DNA of 64,000 bases from VBCK01 sp036270655 (lineage in GTDB: Bacteria > Pseudomonadota > Gammaproteobacteria > Burkholderiales > Burkholderiaceae_F), in assembly GCA_036270655.1 (NCBI GenBank), contig DATBCD010000107.1, positions 1 through 64,000 on the forward strand. The letters are read 5' to 3'. The position numbers and the translations under genes are program-made. How positions within the stretch are numbered: position 1 is the first letter of the stretch; every line of letters starts with the position of its first letter. This document shows positions 16,319 to 24,901 of the stretch, piece by piece. The notes beneath the pieces were generated by a model that saw only the letters and a program-made list of their open reading frames with translations, made no database searches and was not told the DNA's origin.

Positions 16319-16900
16319 TCAGCGGGCCGGCGCGGGGGCCCGGCGTTTGCGGGCGAAGGTCTTGCGGAACTTCTCGAGCTTCGGCGCCACCACGAACATG
16401 CAGTAGCCCTGATCGGGGTTGTGCCGGAAATATTCCTGGTGGTAGTCCTCGGCGCGAAAATAGGCGGGCGCCGGCTCGAGCTGGGTGACGATGTCGCGGC
16501 CCCACGCCGAGCGCGCCTGCTCGATCACCTCCAGGGCGGTGCGCTGCTGCTCGGGGCTGTGGAAGAAGATCACCGAGCGGTACTGAGTCCCGACGTCGTT
16601 GCCCTGGCGGTTCAGCGTGGTCGGATCATGGATCGCGAAGAACACTTCCAGGATCTCGCGATAGCTGATCCGGTCCGGGTCGAATTCGAGCCGGACCACC
16701 TCGGCGTGCCCAGTGTCACCCTCGCACACCGCGCGATAGCTCGGATTGGCGACCGCGCCGCCGGAATAGCCGGATTCCACGTCGACGACGCCTTCGAGTT
16801 CCTCGAACACCGCTTCCAGGCACCAGAAGCACCCGCCGCCGAGCGTGGCGAATTGATGGCCGGGAGCCGGTTCGGCGCCCAATGGTTTGCGTTTCGACAT
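16319..16900 (-). CDS. msrA: Peptide methionine-S-sulfoxide reductase A
   Basis: A 193-residue enzyme reducing methionine-S-sulfoxide in proteins. The catalytic cysteine is Cys24 in GGGCFWC; conserved GVVDVESGYSGG, GDTGHAEVVRLEFDP, IHDPTTLNRQGNDVGTQYRS and AEDYHQEYF follow. A C-terminal cysteine (GYCMFVV) is in place as the resolving residue, and the tail is Lys/Arg/Pro-rich. No signal peptide, so cytoplasmic. The gene begins after an 84-base gap from the TPM gene on its right and is bounded on the left by repeats. Confidence 0.95.
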   Translation of the reverse strand: MSKRKPLGAEPAPGHQFATLGGGCFWCLEAVFEELEGVVDVESGYSGGAVANPSYRAVCEGDTGHAEVVRLEFDPDRISYREILEVFFAIHDPTTLNRQGNDVGTQYRSVIFFHSPEQQRTALEVIEQARSAWGRDIVTQLEPAPAYFRAEDYHQEYFRHNPDQGYCMFVVAPKLEKFRKTFARKRRAPAPAR

Positions 16901-16984
16901 GTTCGCGCCTTTCAGCCGGAAATGCGCAGCCGCCTGCTGCCCGCGTTGGTCGTTCCTGGCGCCGCCAAGCTTACGCCGACGCGC

Positions 16985-17500
16985 TTACAGGACCACGGGC
17001 TGGTCGGGCAACTCGTTACCGCGCGACTGGCCGGGGGCGAGCGGAAAGTGCTCGGCCAGCACCGCGCCGATCGCCTCGATCGCCTCCACCGCTCCGGCCT
17101 CGATCCGGCCCTCGCGAAAATGATCGCGCGCCCGGTGGCAGATCGCCTGCCAGGTCGCCCGTGGCACCTTGTCCGATATGCCGCGGTCGGCGATGATTTC
17201 CACGGCCCGGTCGGCCAGGTTCACGTACAGCAGCACGCCGTTGTTGTGCTCGGTGTCCCACACGCGCAGCTTGGAAAACACCATCAGCGCGCGCTCGCGC
17301 GGGCGCGCGTTGCGCCGCAAGTAGGACCACGGCAATGCGGCCTCGATCGCAAAGCGGATTTCGCCCTGGTGGCCGGTCTCGGCCCGGTGGATCGCCTGCG
17401 CGATCCGTTCGAGGGCCGCTGGCGGCAGCGCACGGCGCAACGCGTAGGGGCTGCTCGCCAGGTGCCTGAACAGGCGCCGCAGGGAAATGGTCCGGCTCAT
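16985..17500 (-). CDS. TPM-domain protein, soluble single-domain form
   Basis: A 171-residue TPM (TLP18.3/Psb32/MOLO-1) domain protein without signal peptide or transmembrane helix. Conserved elements are the helix RIAQAIHRAETGHQGEIRFAIE (shown in two parts by the two charged halves), RERALMVFSKLRVWDTEHNNGVLLYV, and ADRGISDKVPRATW. It is only 2 bases after the larger TPM protein gene and in the same lemA cluster. The family is of unknown or varied role; the cytoplasmic location contrasts with the exported partner. Confidence 0.8.
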   Translation of the reverse strand: MSRTISLRRLFRHLASSPYALRRALPPAALERIAQAIHRAETGHQGEIRFAIEAALPWSYLRRNARPRERALMVFSKLRVWDTEHNNGVLLYVNLADRAVEIIADRGISDKVPRATWQAICHRARDHFREGRIEAGAVEAIEAIGAVLAEHFPLAPGQSRGNELPDQPVVL

Positions 17501-17502
17501 CG

Positions 17503-18423
17503 CTACCAGTCCCCCGAGGCGCCGCCGCCCGAAAAATCGCCGCCGCCCCCACTGCTGAAGCCGCCACCGCCGCCGGAGCCGCCACCCGACTCACCGCCCC
17601 AGCCGCCACCCCAGGGTGGAAGGCCGGGCCCGCCGATCGTGTGGCCGTAGCGGCCGGCCGCGCCCAGCACGAGCGCAAACACGAACACGACGACGCCGAT
17701 CAGCACACCCAGGGCCACCGATGCGAGCACGAACGAAGCCAGCGTGCCGGCCCCCGCTCCGGCCACCAGCGCGCCGCCGGCACCCAGCGCGCGGCGCAGC
17801 GCCAGACCCGCCAGCACGCCGGCCACCAGAAAAGGCAACAACAGGGGCAGATGCGACGGCGCGCGCTGCGGCCGCTCGTTGGGCAAAACGCCCAGCCGCT
17901 CCTGTTCGATCCGCGGCAGCAAGTCGTCCAGGGCCGCGTTCAATCCACCCGCGTAGTCGAGGGCTGCGAAGTGCGGCCCCATCTTCTGCTGGATCACGTG
18001 TTTGGCGACGACATCCGGGATCGCGCCCTCCAGCGAGCGAGCCACCTCGATCCGGGCGTGCCGGTCGTGCGTCGCTACCACCAGCAACAGGCCGTCGCCG
18101 ATGCCGCGCCGGCCGATCTTCCAGGTCGAGCCGACGCGATTGGCGAAATCCTCGATCGGCTCCACGCCCGTGGTCGGAACGATCAGGATCGCGACCTGCG
18201 CCCCGTGGTCGGCTTCGAAACGCGCAAGCCTGGCTTCGAGCGCGGCGCGGTCGGCCGGGGCCAGCACGCCCGACAGATCGACCACGCGCGCCAGCGGCGG
18301 AATCAGCAGCAGCCCGTCGGGCCCCACCGCAGCGGCGGGCGGCTCAGCGCGCCCCGGCGCCTGGGCCAGGACGAGCAGCGGCGCCAGCGCGACGAGCGCG
18401 CCCACCAGCCAGCGCCGCACCAT
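17503..18423 (-). CDS. YgcG-type TPM-domain membrane protein
   Basis: A 306-residue protein: signal peptide (1-21), a periplasmic TPM domain (about 45-170; VVDLSGVLAPADRAALEARL, VEPIEDFANRVGSTWKIG, GDGLLLVVATHDRHARIEV), then two or more transmembrane helices (about 195-270) and a Gly/Ser-rich tail ending in Trp (GGGASGDW). This is the standard YgcG layout. The start is the ATG at 18423; a TTG three bases upstream is also possible. It lies between lemA and the soluble TPM gene, a common trio whose members probably act together in the envelope. Confidence 0.85.
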   Translation of the reverse strand: MVRRWLVGALVALAPLLVLAQAPGRAEPPAAAVGPDGLLLIPPLARVVDLSGVLAPADRAALEARLARFEADHGAQVAILIVPTTGVEPIEDFANRVGSTWKIGRRGIGDGLLLVVATHDRHARIEVARSLEGAIPDVVAKHVIQQKMGPHFAALDYAGGLNAALDDLLPRIEQERLGVLPNERPQRAPSHLPLLLPFLVAGVLAGLALRRALGAGGALVAGAGAGTLASFVLASVALGVLIGVVVFVFALVLGAAGRYGHTIGGPGLPPWGGGWGGESGGGSGGGGGFSSGGGGDFSGGGASGDW

Positions 18424-18479
18424 CAATCCCTCACCGGAATCTGCGCCATCGCCCGACCACAGGGCCGCGATGACCTCAC

Positions 18480-19073
18480 CTACTTCGAACCAAAATCGAC
18501 TTTCGGTGCCTGTTTGATGGCCGCCTCGTTTTCGACGGCAAACTGCGGCTTTTCCTTGTAGCCCATCACCATCGCGGTCAGGCTGGTCGGCAGCTGGCGG
18601 ATCGTGACGTTGTAATCCTGCACCGCCTTGATGTACCGGTTGCGCGCGATCGCGATCCGGTTTTCGGTGCCCTCGAGCTGCGCTCTCAGATCCTGGAAGC
18701 TCTGATTGGATTTCAGGTTCGGATAGTTCTCGCTCGCCACCAGCAGTCGCGTCAGGGCCGACGACAGCTCGCCCTGGGCCTGCTGGAATTTTTGCAGCGC
18801 CGCCGGGTCATTGACCAGCTCGGGCGTCACCTGGATCGAGGTCGCCTTGGCACGCGCTTCGACCACCCGGGTCAGAGTTTCCTGCTCGAAGTTGGCTTCG
18901 CCCTTGACCGTGTTCACCAGGTTCGGAACCAGGTCGGCCCGCCGCTGGTACTGCGACAGCACCTCGGACCAGGCCGCTTTGACCGCCTCGTCCCGGGTCT
19001 GAATGTCGTTGTAACCGCAACCGGCCAGCACAAACGCCGTCGCGGCTGCCAAGCCCAGGCGCAACCAACGCAT
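18480..19073 (-). CDS. lemA: LemA family lipoprotein
   Basis: A 197-residue protein with a lipoprotein signal: LAGC places the lipidated cysteine at residue 19. The mature part is helical and carries the LemA signatures YNDIQTRDEAVKAAWSEV, YQRRADLVPNLVNTVKG, EQETLTRVVEARAKA, YPNLKSNQSFQDL and RNRYIKAVQDYN. LemA proteins form helical bundles of unclear role. The start is the ATG at 19073, which brings the signal peptide to the N-terminus. It leads the lemA-TPM-TPM cluster. Confidence 0.9.
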   Translation of the reverse strand: MRWLRLGLAAATAFVLAGCGYNDIQTRDEAVKAAWSEVLSQYQRRADLVPNLVNTVKGEANFEQETLTRVVEARAKATSIQVTPELVNDPAALQKFQQAQGELSSALTRLLVASENYPNLKSNQSFQDLRAQLEGTENRIAIARNRYIKAVQDYNVTIRQLPTSLTAMVMGYKEKPQFAVENEAAIKQAPKVDFGSK

Positions 19074-19259
19074 CGGAACCCCCTCGGTATGGATTGTTCG
19101 GGAAAAACCCAAGGCGGTTTATATGGGACCACCCGGCCTTTCCGCAAGCCCGTTAGGGGCGAAATCGCCCGTAAAACCCGCCTTCCTCGGAGCCCGGACG
19201 GGACGGGCGGCTGCCTATCATCAATCCGACTCCCCTCCCGGCTCCCGCAAGGGAACGCG

Positions 19260-19670
19260 ATGACGTTCATCAAACCCTATCTGATCCGGCTGTCGCACTG
19301 CGATCCGACCGGCTTCGTCTTTTATCCGAACTACTTCCACATCTTCAACGCGCTGGTGGAGGACTGGTTCTACGAGGCGCTCGAGATTCCGTTCGATGTT
19401 TTTCTGATGGAACGGCGGCTGTCGCTGCCTACCGTGCGGCTGGAGACGACCTTCACCAAACCGACGCGCATGGGCGAGACGGTCGATTTCTGGCTGACGG
19501 CAGCCCACATCGGGCGCACCTCGCTGAAGCTGGCGATGGGCGTGGACAAGGACGGCGAACAGCGCGTGCGCATGCACCGGGTCGCCGTGTGCATCAGTCA
19601 GGAAACCGACCGGCCCGTCGACATTCCGGAAGACGTGCGCCAGAAGATCGCCGAATTCATGCGCGGCTGA
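19260..19670 (+). CDS. 4-hydroxybenzoyl-CoA thioesterase-like (hot-dog) protein
   Basis: A 136-residue single hot-dog domain. The catalytic motif is CDPTGFVFYPNYFHIFNALVED, carrying the Asp and the long helix of the 4HBT family, followed by SLPTVRLETTFTKPTRMGETVDF. It hydrolyses an acyl-CoA thioester; the substrate is not fixed by sequence and the hydroxybenzoyl name reflects family resemblance only. The ATG at 19260 is preceded by AAGGGAAC. It is divergent from lemA across 186 bases and convergent with the FHA gene. Confidence 0.85.
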   Translation: MTFIKPYLIRLSHCDPTGFVFYPNYFHIFNALVEDWFYEALEIPFDVFLMERRLSLPTVRLETTFTKPTRMGETVDFWLTAAHIGRTSLKLAMGVDKDGEQRVRMHRVAVCISQETDRPVDIPEDVRQKIAEFMRG

Positions 19671-19702
19671 GGCCGCGGCTGCCGTAAACCGCACGGACGC
19701 CT

Positions 19703-20791
19703 CTAGGGCCGGCTTCTGCGCAGGCGCGCGAGCTCGGCGTCGTAGGCGCGCGTGAAGGCCTGGTTGAACAGCTCCCGGATGTTGGAGGCGGCTTCCGCTG
19801 GGCGCCCGTTCCCGGCGACCGATCCGCCTTCCGGCCCGCCCTCGGAGCGCGGTGCCGCGGCCGAACCGTGAATGCGCCGGTACAGATCCCACAGCCGGGC
19901 CTTGCGTCGCATCGGTAACAGCTCGTCCAGGAAGGGCGACGCGCCCAGGCGTGCCTCCACAGCCGAGGGCGCCAGCCTGGCTTCGGTCTGTTCGACCGCC
20001 GCGTCCACTGCCGTCCGCAACGCAGCGATGCGCGCCACCAGCTCGTCGACCATCTCCTGAACACGAGTCTGCGGCGGGTCCGACCCGGTTCCACCCGGCT
20101 TGAGCAAGGCGGTCACCAGGCGCGTTTCCTCGGCAGCGGCACGGATCGGGTCGACGTGGCGCGCTGCCGGGTTGGCTTTGCCCGCGGCGGGCTCGTCGCG
20201 CAGGCGCATCCTCTGCAAGGTCAGACGGTGGATCGCTCCGACCAGCGTGCGCACGATCAGGCCCAGCGATTGCATGAACTCGGGCTGCAGTCCGGCCGGC
20301 ATTTCGATCTGAGTGCCGCATCCTTCCTGAAACGCGCCCAGCAATTCGGCATTCGAACGCGAGGACGGCCAGCGCACGCCCTCGCGCGCGACGATCTGGG
20401 TCGAATCGTCGCCCTCGCCCGCCCCGATCCGCAGGTCGCGGCGATCCAGGATCTGCGTGGCGGGAAAGCTCGGATCGTCGAAATCGACCGCGAGCGTGAA
20501 GAGCCCGATCTGCACCTTGTCGCCCGGCCGCAGCGCCTGCTTGCTGCCCGCTTTCACCGCCTTGCCGTTGATGGTCGCCGCGTTGCGGCTGCCCATCTCT
20601 TCCAGATAGTAGGTGTCGTCGCTGCAGCTGACGTGGGCGTGAAAGCGCGATACGGTCCGGCTCGAATCGGGCAGCGACAGCCGGGCCGTTTCGGCGCGCC
20701 CGATCAGCCCTCCGGAAGCGTCGAATCGAGCTTGCAGACCGCGCCAGTCCGCGTCGTCCGGACCCTCGATGACCTTCAAGATCAGATCCAT
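19703..20791 (-). CDS. FHA-domain protein of the type VI secretion TagH/Fha class (orphan)
   Basis: A 362-residue protein. The N-terminal FHA domain (about 25-100) binds phospho-threonine peptides and has its key residues: GRAE at 31-34, SRFH at 48-51, GSRN at 67-70 and NGKAV. The C-terminal part (from about 165) resembles the TagH/TIGR03354 region of type VI secretion: EFMQSLGLIVRTLVG, LLPMRRKARLWDLYRRI, and FNQAFTRAYDAEL. No other type VI gene, kinase (PpkA) or phosphatase (PppA) is nearby. It could be an orphan serving a locus elsewhere or a remnant. It is divergent from the SemiSWEET gene with a 62-base spacer. Confidence 0.8.
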   Translation of the reverse strand: MDLILKVIEGPDDADWRGLQARFDASGGLIGRAETARLSLPDSSRTVSRFHAHVSCSDDTYYLEEMGSRNAATINGKAVKAGSKQALRPGDKVQIGLFTLAVDFDDPSFPATQILDRRDLRIGAGEGDDSTQIVAREGVRWPSSRSNAELLGAFQEGCGTQIEMPAGLQPEFMQSLGLIVRTLVGAIHRLTLQRMRLRDEPAAGKANPAARHVDPIRAAAEETRLVTALLKPGGTGSDPPQTRVQEMVDELVARIAALRTAVDAAVEQTEARLAPSAVEARLGASPFLDELLPMRRKARLWDLYRRIHGSAAAPRSEGGPEGGSVAGNGRPAEAASNIRELFNQAFTRAYDAELARLRRSRP

Positions 20792-20853
20792 CGGCTAGCT
20801 TCTCGTCGGTGCTTCGAACTCCATTTAGCGACTACGGATAATAGAATAGCGCG

Positions 20854-21129
20854 ATGATCAATTCGGAGCTGGTCGGGACCGTGGCAGGCACGCTGACCAC
20901 GATTTCGTTCATCCCGCAGGCCTGGTTGAGTTGGAAGACGCGCCATACGGCCGGCCTGTCGCTCGGGATGTACGCCATATTCACGCTCGGAGTGGCGCTG
21001 TGGCTTGGCTACGGGCTGCTGATCCATGCCTGGCCGGTGATCGTTTCGAACGCGGTCACTCTGGCCCTCGCCTTGTTCATCCTGGCGTTGCGGCTGCGCC
21101 ACGGCTGTGGGCCTGAAGCGGGCGGTTGA
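20854..21129 (+). CDS. SemiSWEET-type sugar transporter
   Basis: A 91-residue, three-helix PQ-loop membrane protein; the Pro-Gln pair is at residues 21-22 (FIPQAW), followed by KTRHTAGLSLGMY and a polar-hydrophobic pattern with Trp and Asn (LWLGYGLLIHAWPVIVSNAVTL, in two helices). SemiSWEETs dimerise to move small sugars. The ATG at 20854 begins a normal family start. It stands between two minus-strand genes and is probably a single-gene unit. Confidence 0.88.
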   Translation: MINSELVGTVAGTLTTISFIPQAWLSWKTRHTAGLSLGMYAIFTLGVALWLGYGLLIHAWPVIVSNAVTLALALFILALRLRHGCGPEAGG

Positions 21130-21150
21130 AGAGCACCCACGCGGACCTGC

Positions 21151-22176
21151 TCAGTCGGCGTCGTCGAACTGCCCGCTGAACGCGGCGGCCGCGCGCTCGA
21201 GCCGATCGTGCAGCGCTGTCCATTGCGGTTCGCGCGGCGGCCTCTGCACCAGCAGGCGCTCGGCACCGCTGGCGTCCATCCGATGCATGAATTCGTACAG
21301 GTCGTGCGCGTACGCCTCGGGGTTCGCAGGGGCGATCCACCAGCGCGCCACAGCCGGCAGCGGTGGGGTCGGCGCAAGCACGGCCACGCGGTTCGCGCCC
21401 AGCTCGTGTATGCGCGCCGCCAGCCGGGCCGCTTCGACCAGCTCGAGCGGCTTGCCGGGCGCGTAGTGGCGCGCCAGGCGCCCCGGCGCGCGCGGCGCGT
21501 CCGGGTCGTCGGCGGCCAGGTCCACGGCGCATCCGAGGGCCTGCTCGATTCTCTCCTGCGTGATCGACCCGGGGCGCAGCAGCCTGGGGCGATCCGCCGT
21601 CAGATCGACGATCGATGATTCAATCCCGACCGGGCAGGATCCGCCGTCCAGTATCAGATCGACCAGCCCATGCGGCTTCTCACCCAGGTCGGCGCGAACG
21701 TGCTCGGCCCGGGTGGCACTGATGCGTCCGAACCGGTTTGCGCTCGGTGCCGCGATCGCGCGGGACGGATCGTCGCACTGGCGGCAAAGCGCCCTGAGCA
21801 GGGCCTGCGCCCACGGATGCGACGGACAGCGCAGGCCGACCGACCGCTGCGCGCCGGTCAGCGCATCGTGCGCGCGCGAGCCGCGCGCAACCACCAGCGT
21901 CAGCGGGCCCGGCCAGAAGCGGTCGGCCAGCGTGCGCGCCGCCGGCGGCAGGTCGCCCGCCCAGGCCAGGGCGGCCGGCAGATCCGCCACGTGAACGATC
22001 ACCGGGTGATTGGCCGGACGGCCCTTGGCCGCGAAGATCGCCCGCACCGCCTGCAGGTTGTCGGCGTCGGCCCCCAGTCCGTATACGGTCTCAGTCGGGA
22101 ACGCCACCAGTTTTCCTTCGACCAGCAGTCGCGCCGCGCGACCGATCGCGCCCACGTCGACCGGCGGCCCGATCAC
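21151..22176 (-). CDS. tsaC: L-threonylcarbamoyladenylate synthase, Sua5 type
   Basis: A 341-residue long form (YrdC domain plus C-terminal Sua5 domain) that makes the t6A precursor from threonine, bicarbonate and ATP. VAFPTETVYGLGADA, KGRPANHPVIVH, FWPGPLTLVV, SVGLRCPSHPWA, IAAPSANRFGRISAT and GIESSIVDL are the YrdC blocks; SPGRLARHYAP-like APGRLARHYAPGKP begins the linker to Sua5. The GTG start (22176) overlaps the purK stop as GTGA, indicating coupling. It is the last gene of the purine-linked run. Together with tcdA at 10 kb, two t6A steps are found in this window. Confidence 0.93.
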   Translation of the reverse strand: MIGPPVDVGAIGRAARLLVEGKLVAFPTETVYGLGADADNLQAVRAIFAAKGRPANHPVIVHVADLPAALAWAGDLPPAARTLADRFWPGPLTLVVARGSRAHDALTGAQRSVGLRCPSHPWAQALLRALCRQCDDPSRAIAAPSANRFGRISATRAEHVRADLGEKPHGLVDLILDGGSCPVGIESSIVDLTADRPRLLRPGSITQERIEQALGCAVDLAADDPDAPRAPGRLARHYAPGKPLELVEAARLAARIHELGANRVAVLAPTPPLPAVARWWIAPANPEAYAHDLYEFMHRMDASGAERLLVQRPPREPQWTALHDRLERAAAAFSGQFDDAD

Positions 22177-23321
22177 CGGACCGGCTCCAGGCCGAGCGCC
22201 GAGGACACTTCGCCCGCACGAGCCAGCGCTTCGGCCGCCGACGTGCCCAGAATCGTGACGTGCCCCATTTTTCGGCCGGGCCGGGCTTCGAGCTTGCCAT
22301 ACAGGTGCGGGCAGGCCCCGGCGATGGCGGCCACGGCGTCCAGCGCAGGCGGCCGCATCCGCCCCTGGTCGAACCACAGGTCGCCCAGAAGGTTCAGCAT
22401 CACGGCCGGCGCCAACTGGCGCGTGTCGCCCAGCGGCAGCTCGGCCAGGATGCGAGCCTGCTGATCGAACTGGCTGGTGACGCAGGCGTCGATCGTGTAA
22501 TGAGCGCTGTTGTGCGGGCGCGGCGCCATCTCGTTGACCAGCAGCTTTCCACCCGGCAGCACGAAGAATTCGACACACAGGACGCCCACGTAGCCGAGGC
22601 GCCCGGCCATCGTGGTCGCCGCGGCGCGCGCCTGCAGCGCGAGCGATGCGTCGACGCGTGCCGGCACGATCGTCGCCGCCAGGATGCCGCCCCGATGCTG
22701 GTTCTCGGCCACCGGAAACGTGACCGAAGCGCCGTCGCGCCCGCGGCACACGACGACCGACACTTCGCAGGCGATCGGCAGCCATTTTTCCAGCACGCAG
22801 GGCACCTGGCCCAGGCTGTCCCACGCCTGGCGCACCTCGCCGGCCCGTTCGATGCGGACCTGACCCTTTCCGTCGTAGCCCAGGCGCGCCGACTTCATGA
22901 CGCCGGGCAACAGCGATGATTCGATGCTGGCCAGGTCGGCGGCCTCCACGACAGCCTGGTAGGGAGCCACGGACAGACCGCATTCCTGCGCAAAGCGCTT
23001 TTCCCGCCGGCGGTCCTGCGCGATCGCCGCCGCGTCCGCGCTCGGGCTGACCGCGCAGTCGCGTGCAAGCTGTTCCAGGCTGCTGGCCGGAACGTTCTCG
23101 AACTCGGTGGTCACCGCCCGGCACAGCGCGGCCAGTTGCGACAGCGCATCCGGGTCGGTGTAATCGGCGCGGATGTGCCGGTCAGCCACCGCTCCGGCGG
23201 GGCTGTCGGCGGCCGGATCGAGCACGCACACCCGATAGCCGAGCGACTGTGCCGCCATGCAGAACATCCGGCCGAGCTGCCCGCCGCCCAGCACGCCAAG
23301 CCAATCACCAGGATCGACCAT
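22173..23321 (-). CDS. purK: 5-(carboxyamino)imidazole ribonucleotide synthase
   Basis: A 382-residue ATP-grasp enzyme making N5-CAIR in purine synthesis. LGVLGGGQLGRMF at the N-terminus, TTEFENVP, GYDGKGQ, EKWLPIACEVSVVVCR, PVAENQHRGGILAATIVPA, and EMAPRPHNSAHYTIDAC are diagnostic. The length is normal. It acts directly before PurE, whose gene lies upstream with a 142-base gap that contains a hairpin. Its stop overlaps the tsaC start. Confidence 0.95.
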   Translation of the reverse strand: MVDPGDWLGVLGGGQLGRMFCMAAQSLGYRVCVLDPAADSPAGAVADRHIRADYTDPDALSQLAALCRAVTTEFENVPASSLEQLARDCAVSPSADAAAIAQDRRREKRFAQECGLSVAPYQAVVEAADLASIESSLLPGVMKSARLGYDGKGQVRIERAGEVRQAWDSLGQVPCVLEKWLPIACEVSVVVCRGRDGASVTFPVAENQHRGGILAATIVPARVDASLALQARAAATTMAGRLGYVGVLCVEFFVLPGGKLLVNEMAPRPHNSAHYTIDACVTSQFDQQARILAELPLGDTRQLAPAVMLNLLGDLWFDQGRMRPPALDAVAAIAGACPHLYGKLEARPGRKMGHVTILGTSAAEALARAGEVSSALGLEPVR

Positions 23322-23400
23322 TACCGGGCTCTTTTAGAACGCCGAAGCCGAAGCTCCGATGCCACCGAAGCCTGCCGGAGAAAAGCAGGAGGAAGAGAAC

Positions 23401-23423
23401 GAGGGGGCTGGGCTGGCCCCCTC
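23401..23423. terminator. Hairpin between purE and purK
   Basis: GAGGGGGC-TGGGCTG-GCCCCCTC is a perfect 8-bp GC stem. Read in the direction of the genes it follows purE by about 40 bases and precedes purK. It lacks a U-tract and could reduce read-through, stabilise the purE message or act as an attenuator. Confidence 0.5.
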
Positions 23424-23463
23424 GTGCTCCCCCAGCCAATGTCAAGACGGCGCAAATCACCGA

Positions 23464-23964
23464 TCAAAGGGGGAGCGTCATGTTGCGCGCCTTCTCGGTC
23501 TGCGTGGCCCGATACTGTGCAAGCTTGCGAGCCAGCGCCGGGTCCGAGGAAGCCAGTACGGACACGGCGAACAGCGCGGCGTTGGCCGCTCCGGCCTCGC
23601 CGATGGCGAAAGTCGCCACCGGGACGCCCTTGGGCATCTGAACGATTGACAGCAGGCTGTCCTCGCCGCGCAGATACTTCGACGGCACCGGCACTCCCAG
23701 CACCGGGATCACCGACTTGGAAGCGAGCATGCCCGGCAGATGGGCTGCGCCGCCGGCTCCGGCGATGATCATCCGGATGCCCCGCTCGCGAGCCGATTCG
23801 GCGTACTCGAACATCTCGTCGGGCGTCCGGTGCGCCGAGACCACCCGGGCCTCGAACGCGATTCCGAACTCCTTGAGCACGTCGCAGGCGTGCTGCATCG
23901 TCTCCCAATCGGAGTCCGATCCCATCAGTACACCGACCACCGGTTGTGCGCGTGTGGAACTCAT
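23464..23964 (-). CDS. purE: 5-(carboxyamino)imidazole ribonucleotide mutase
   Basis: A 166-residue class I PurE, converting N5-CAIR to CAIR. VLMGSDSDWETMQHAC, ARVVSAHRTPDEMFEY, IAGAGGAAHLPGMLAS and VIPVLGVPVPS are typical, with the catalytic His in SAHR. The ATG at 23964 gives the family N-terminus; a start at 24003 would add 13 residues. It follows purC in the same direction. Confidence 0.95.
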   Translation of the reverse strand: MSSTRAQPVVGVLMGSDSDWETMQHACDVLKEFGIAFEARVVSAHRTPDEMFEYAESARERGIRMIIAGAGGAAHLPGMLASKSVIPVLGVPVPSKYLRGEDSLLSIVQMPKGVPVATFAIGEAGAANAALFAVSVLASSDPALARKLAQYRATQTEKARNMTLPL

Positions 23965-24006
23965 GGCTGGTCGAGCACCGGCGCTCAACGCCGGATCCGG
24001 CAAGGC

Positions 24007-24888
24007 TCAGGCATCAATGCTATCAGTCAGGCGCTGCAGCGCTTCGCGGTACTTGCGCGCCGTTCGTTCGACGATTTCGCGCGGCAGCGCAGGCGCAGGC
24101 GGCGATTTGTTCCAGGGTTGCGCCTGCAACCAGTCGCGCACGAACTGCTTGTCGAAGCTCGGCGGCGACTGGCCGGGCCGATACTGGTCGAGCGGCCAGA
24201 AGCGGGACGAATCGGGCGTCAGCACCTCGTCCATCAGCCGCAGCGCACCGGTCGAATCCAGCCCGAACTCGAACTTCGTGTCGGCGATCAGAATGCCGCG
24301 CCCGTGCGCATAGGAAAACGCCTCCTGATACAGCGCCAGGGCGGTCGCGCGGACCTTGTCGGCAAGCTCCTGTCCCAGCATGCGGCAGGCCTGCTCGAAC
24401 GCGATGTTCTCGTCGTGCGCGCCCAGGTCGGCCTTGATCGCCGGCGTGAAAATCGGCTCGGGCAGGCGCGAGGCCAATTGCATTGCCGGCGGCAGCTCGA
24501 TGCCGCACACGCGCCCGCTCGACTGGTAGTCGCTCCAGCCGGATCCGATCAGGTACCCGCGCACGACGGCCTCGATCGGCAGGGGCTTCAGGCGCATGGC
24601 GACGACGGCCCGCCCGCGCACCTGATCGACCTCGTCGGCCGCCACCACCGTCTGCGGATCGATCCCGGTCAGGTGGTTGGGCACCACGTGCGCCAGCCGC
24701 GCGAACCAGAAATTCGACAACGCGTTGAGCACGCGCCCCTTGCCCGGAATCGGCTCGTTCATCACGACGTCGAACGCCGAAAGCCGGTCGGTCGTGACGA
24801 TCAGCAGGCGGTCGGACCCGACCGCGTAGGTATCCCGGACCTTGCCCCGATACACCAGCGGCAGCGAGTGCAGCCGCGACTGCAGCAT
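24007..24888 (-). CDS. purC: SAICAR synthetase
   Basis: About 293 residues, converting CAIR and aspartate to SAICAR. SLPLVYRGKVRDTYAV, LLIVTTDRLSAFDVVM, PLPIEAVVRGYLIGSGWSDY, FTPAIKADLGAHDENIAF, ILIADTKFEFGLD and DEVLTPDSSRFW identify it. The length fits the longer ADE1-like PurC class, not the 237-residue E. coli form. The start is placed at ATG 24888; a GTG at 24909, overlapping the end of dgkA, is an alternative. It is the first purine gene in this run, after fba and dgkA. Confidence 0.93.
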   Translation of the reverse strand: MLQSRLHSLPLVYRGKVRDTYAVGSDRLLIVTTDRLSAFDVVMNEPIPGKGRVLNALSNFWFARLAHVVPNHLTGIDPQTVVAADEVDQVRGRAVVAMRLKPLPIEAVVRGYLIGSGWSDYQSSGRVCGIELPPAMQLASRLPEPIFTPAIKADLGAHDENIAFEQACRMLGQELADKVRATALALYQEAFSYAHGRGILIADTKFEFGLDSTGALRLMDEVLTPDSSRFWPLDQYRPGQSPPSFDKQFVRDWLQAQPWNKSPPAPALPREIVERTARKYREALQRLTDSIDA

Positions 24889-24901
24889 CGGCAGGCCATC
24901 G

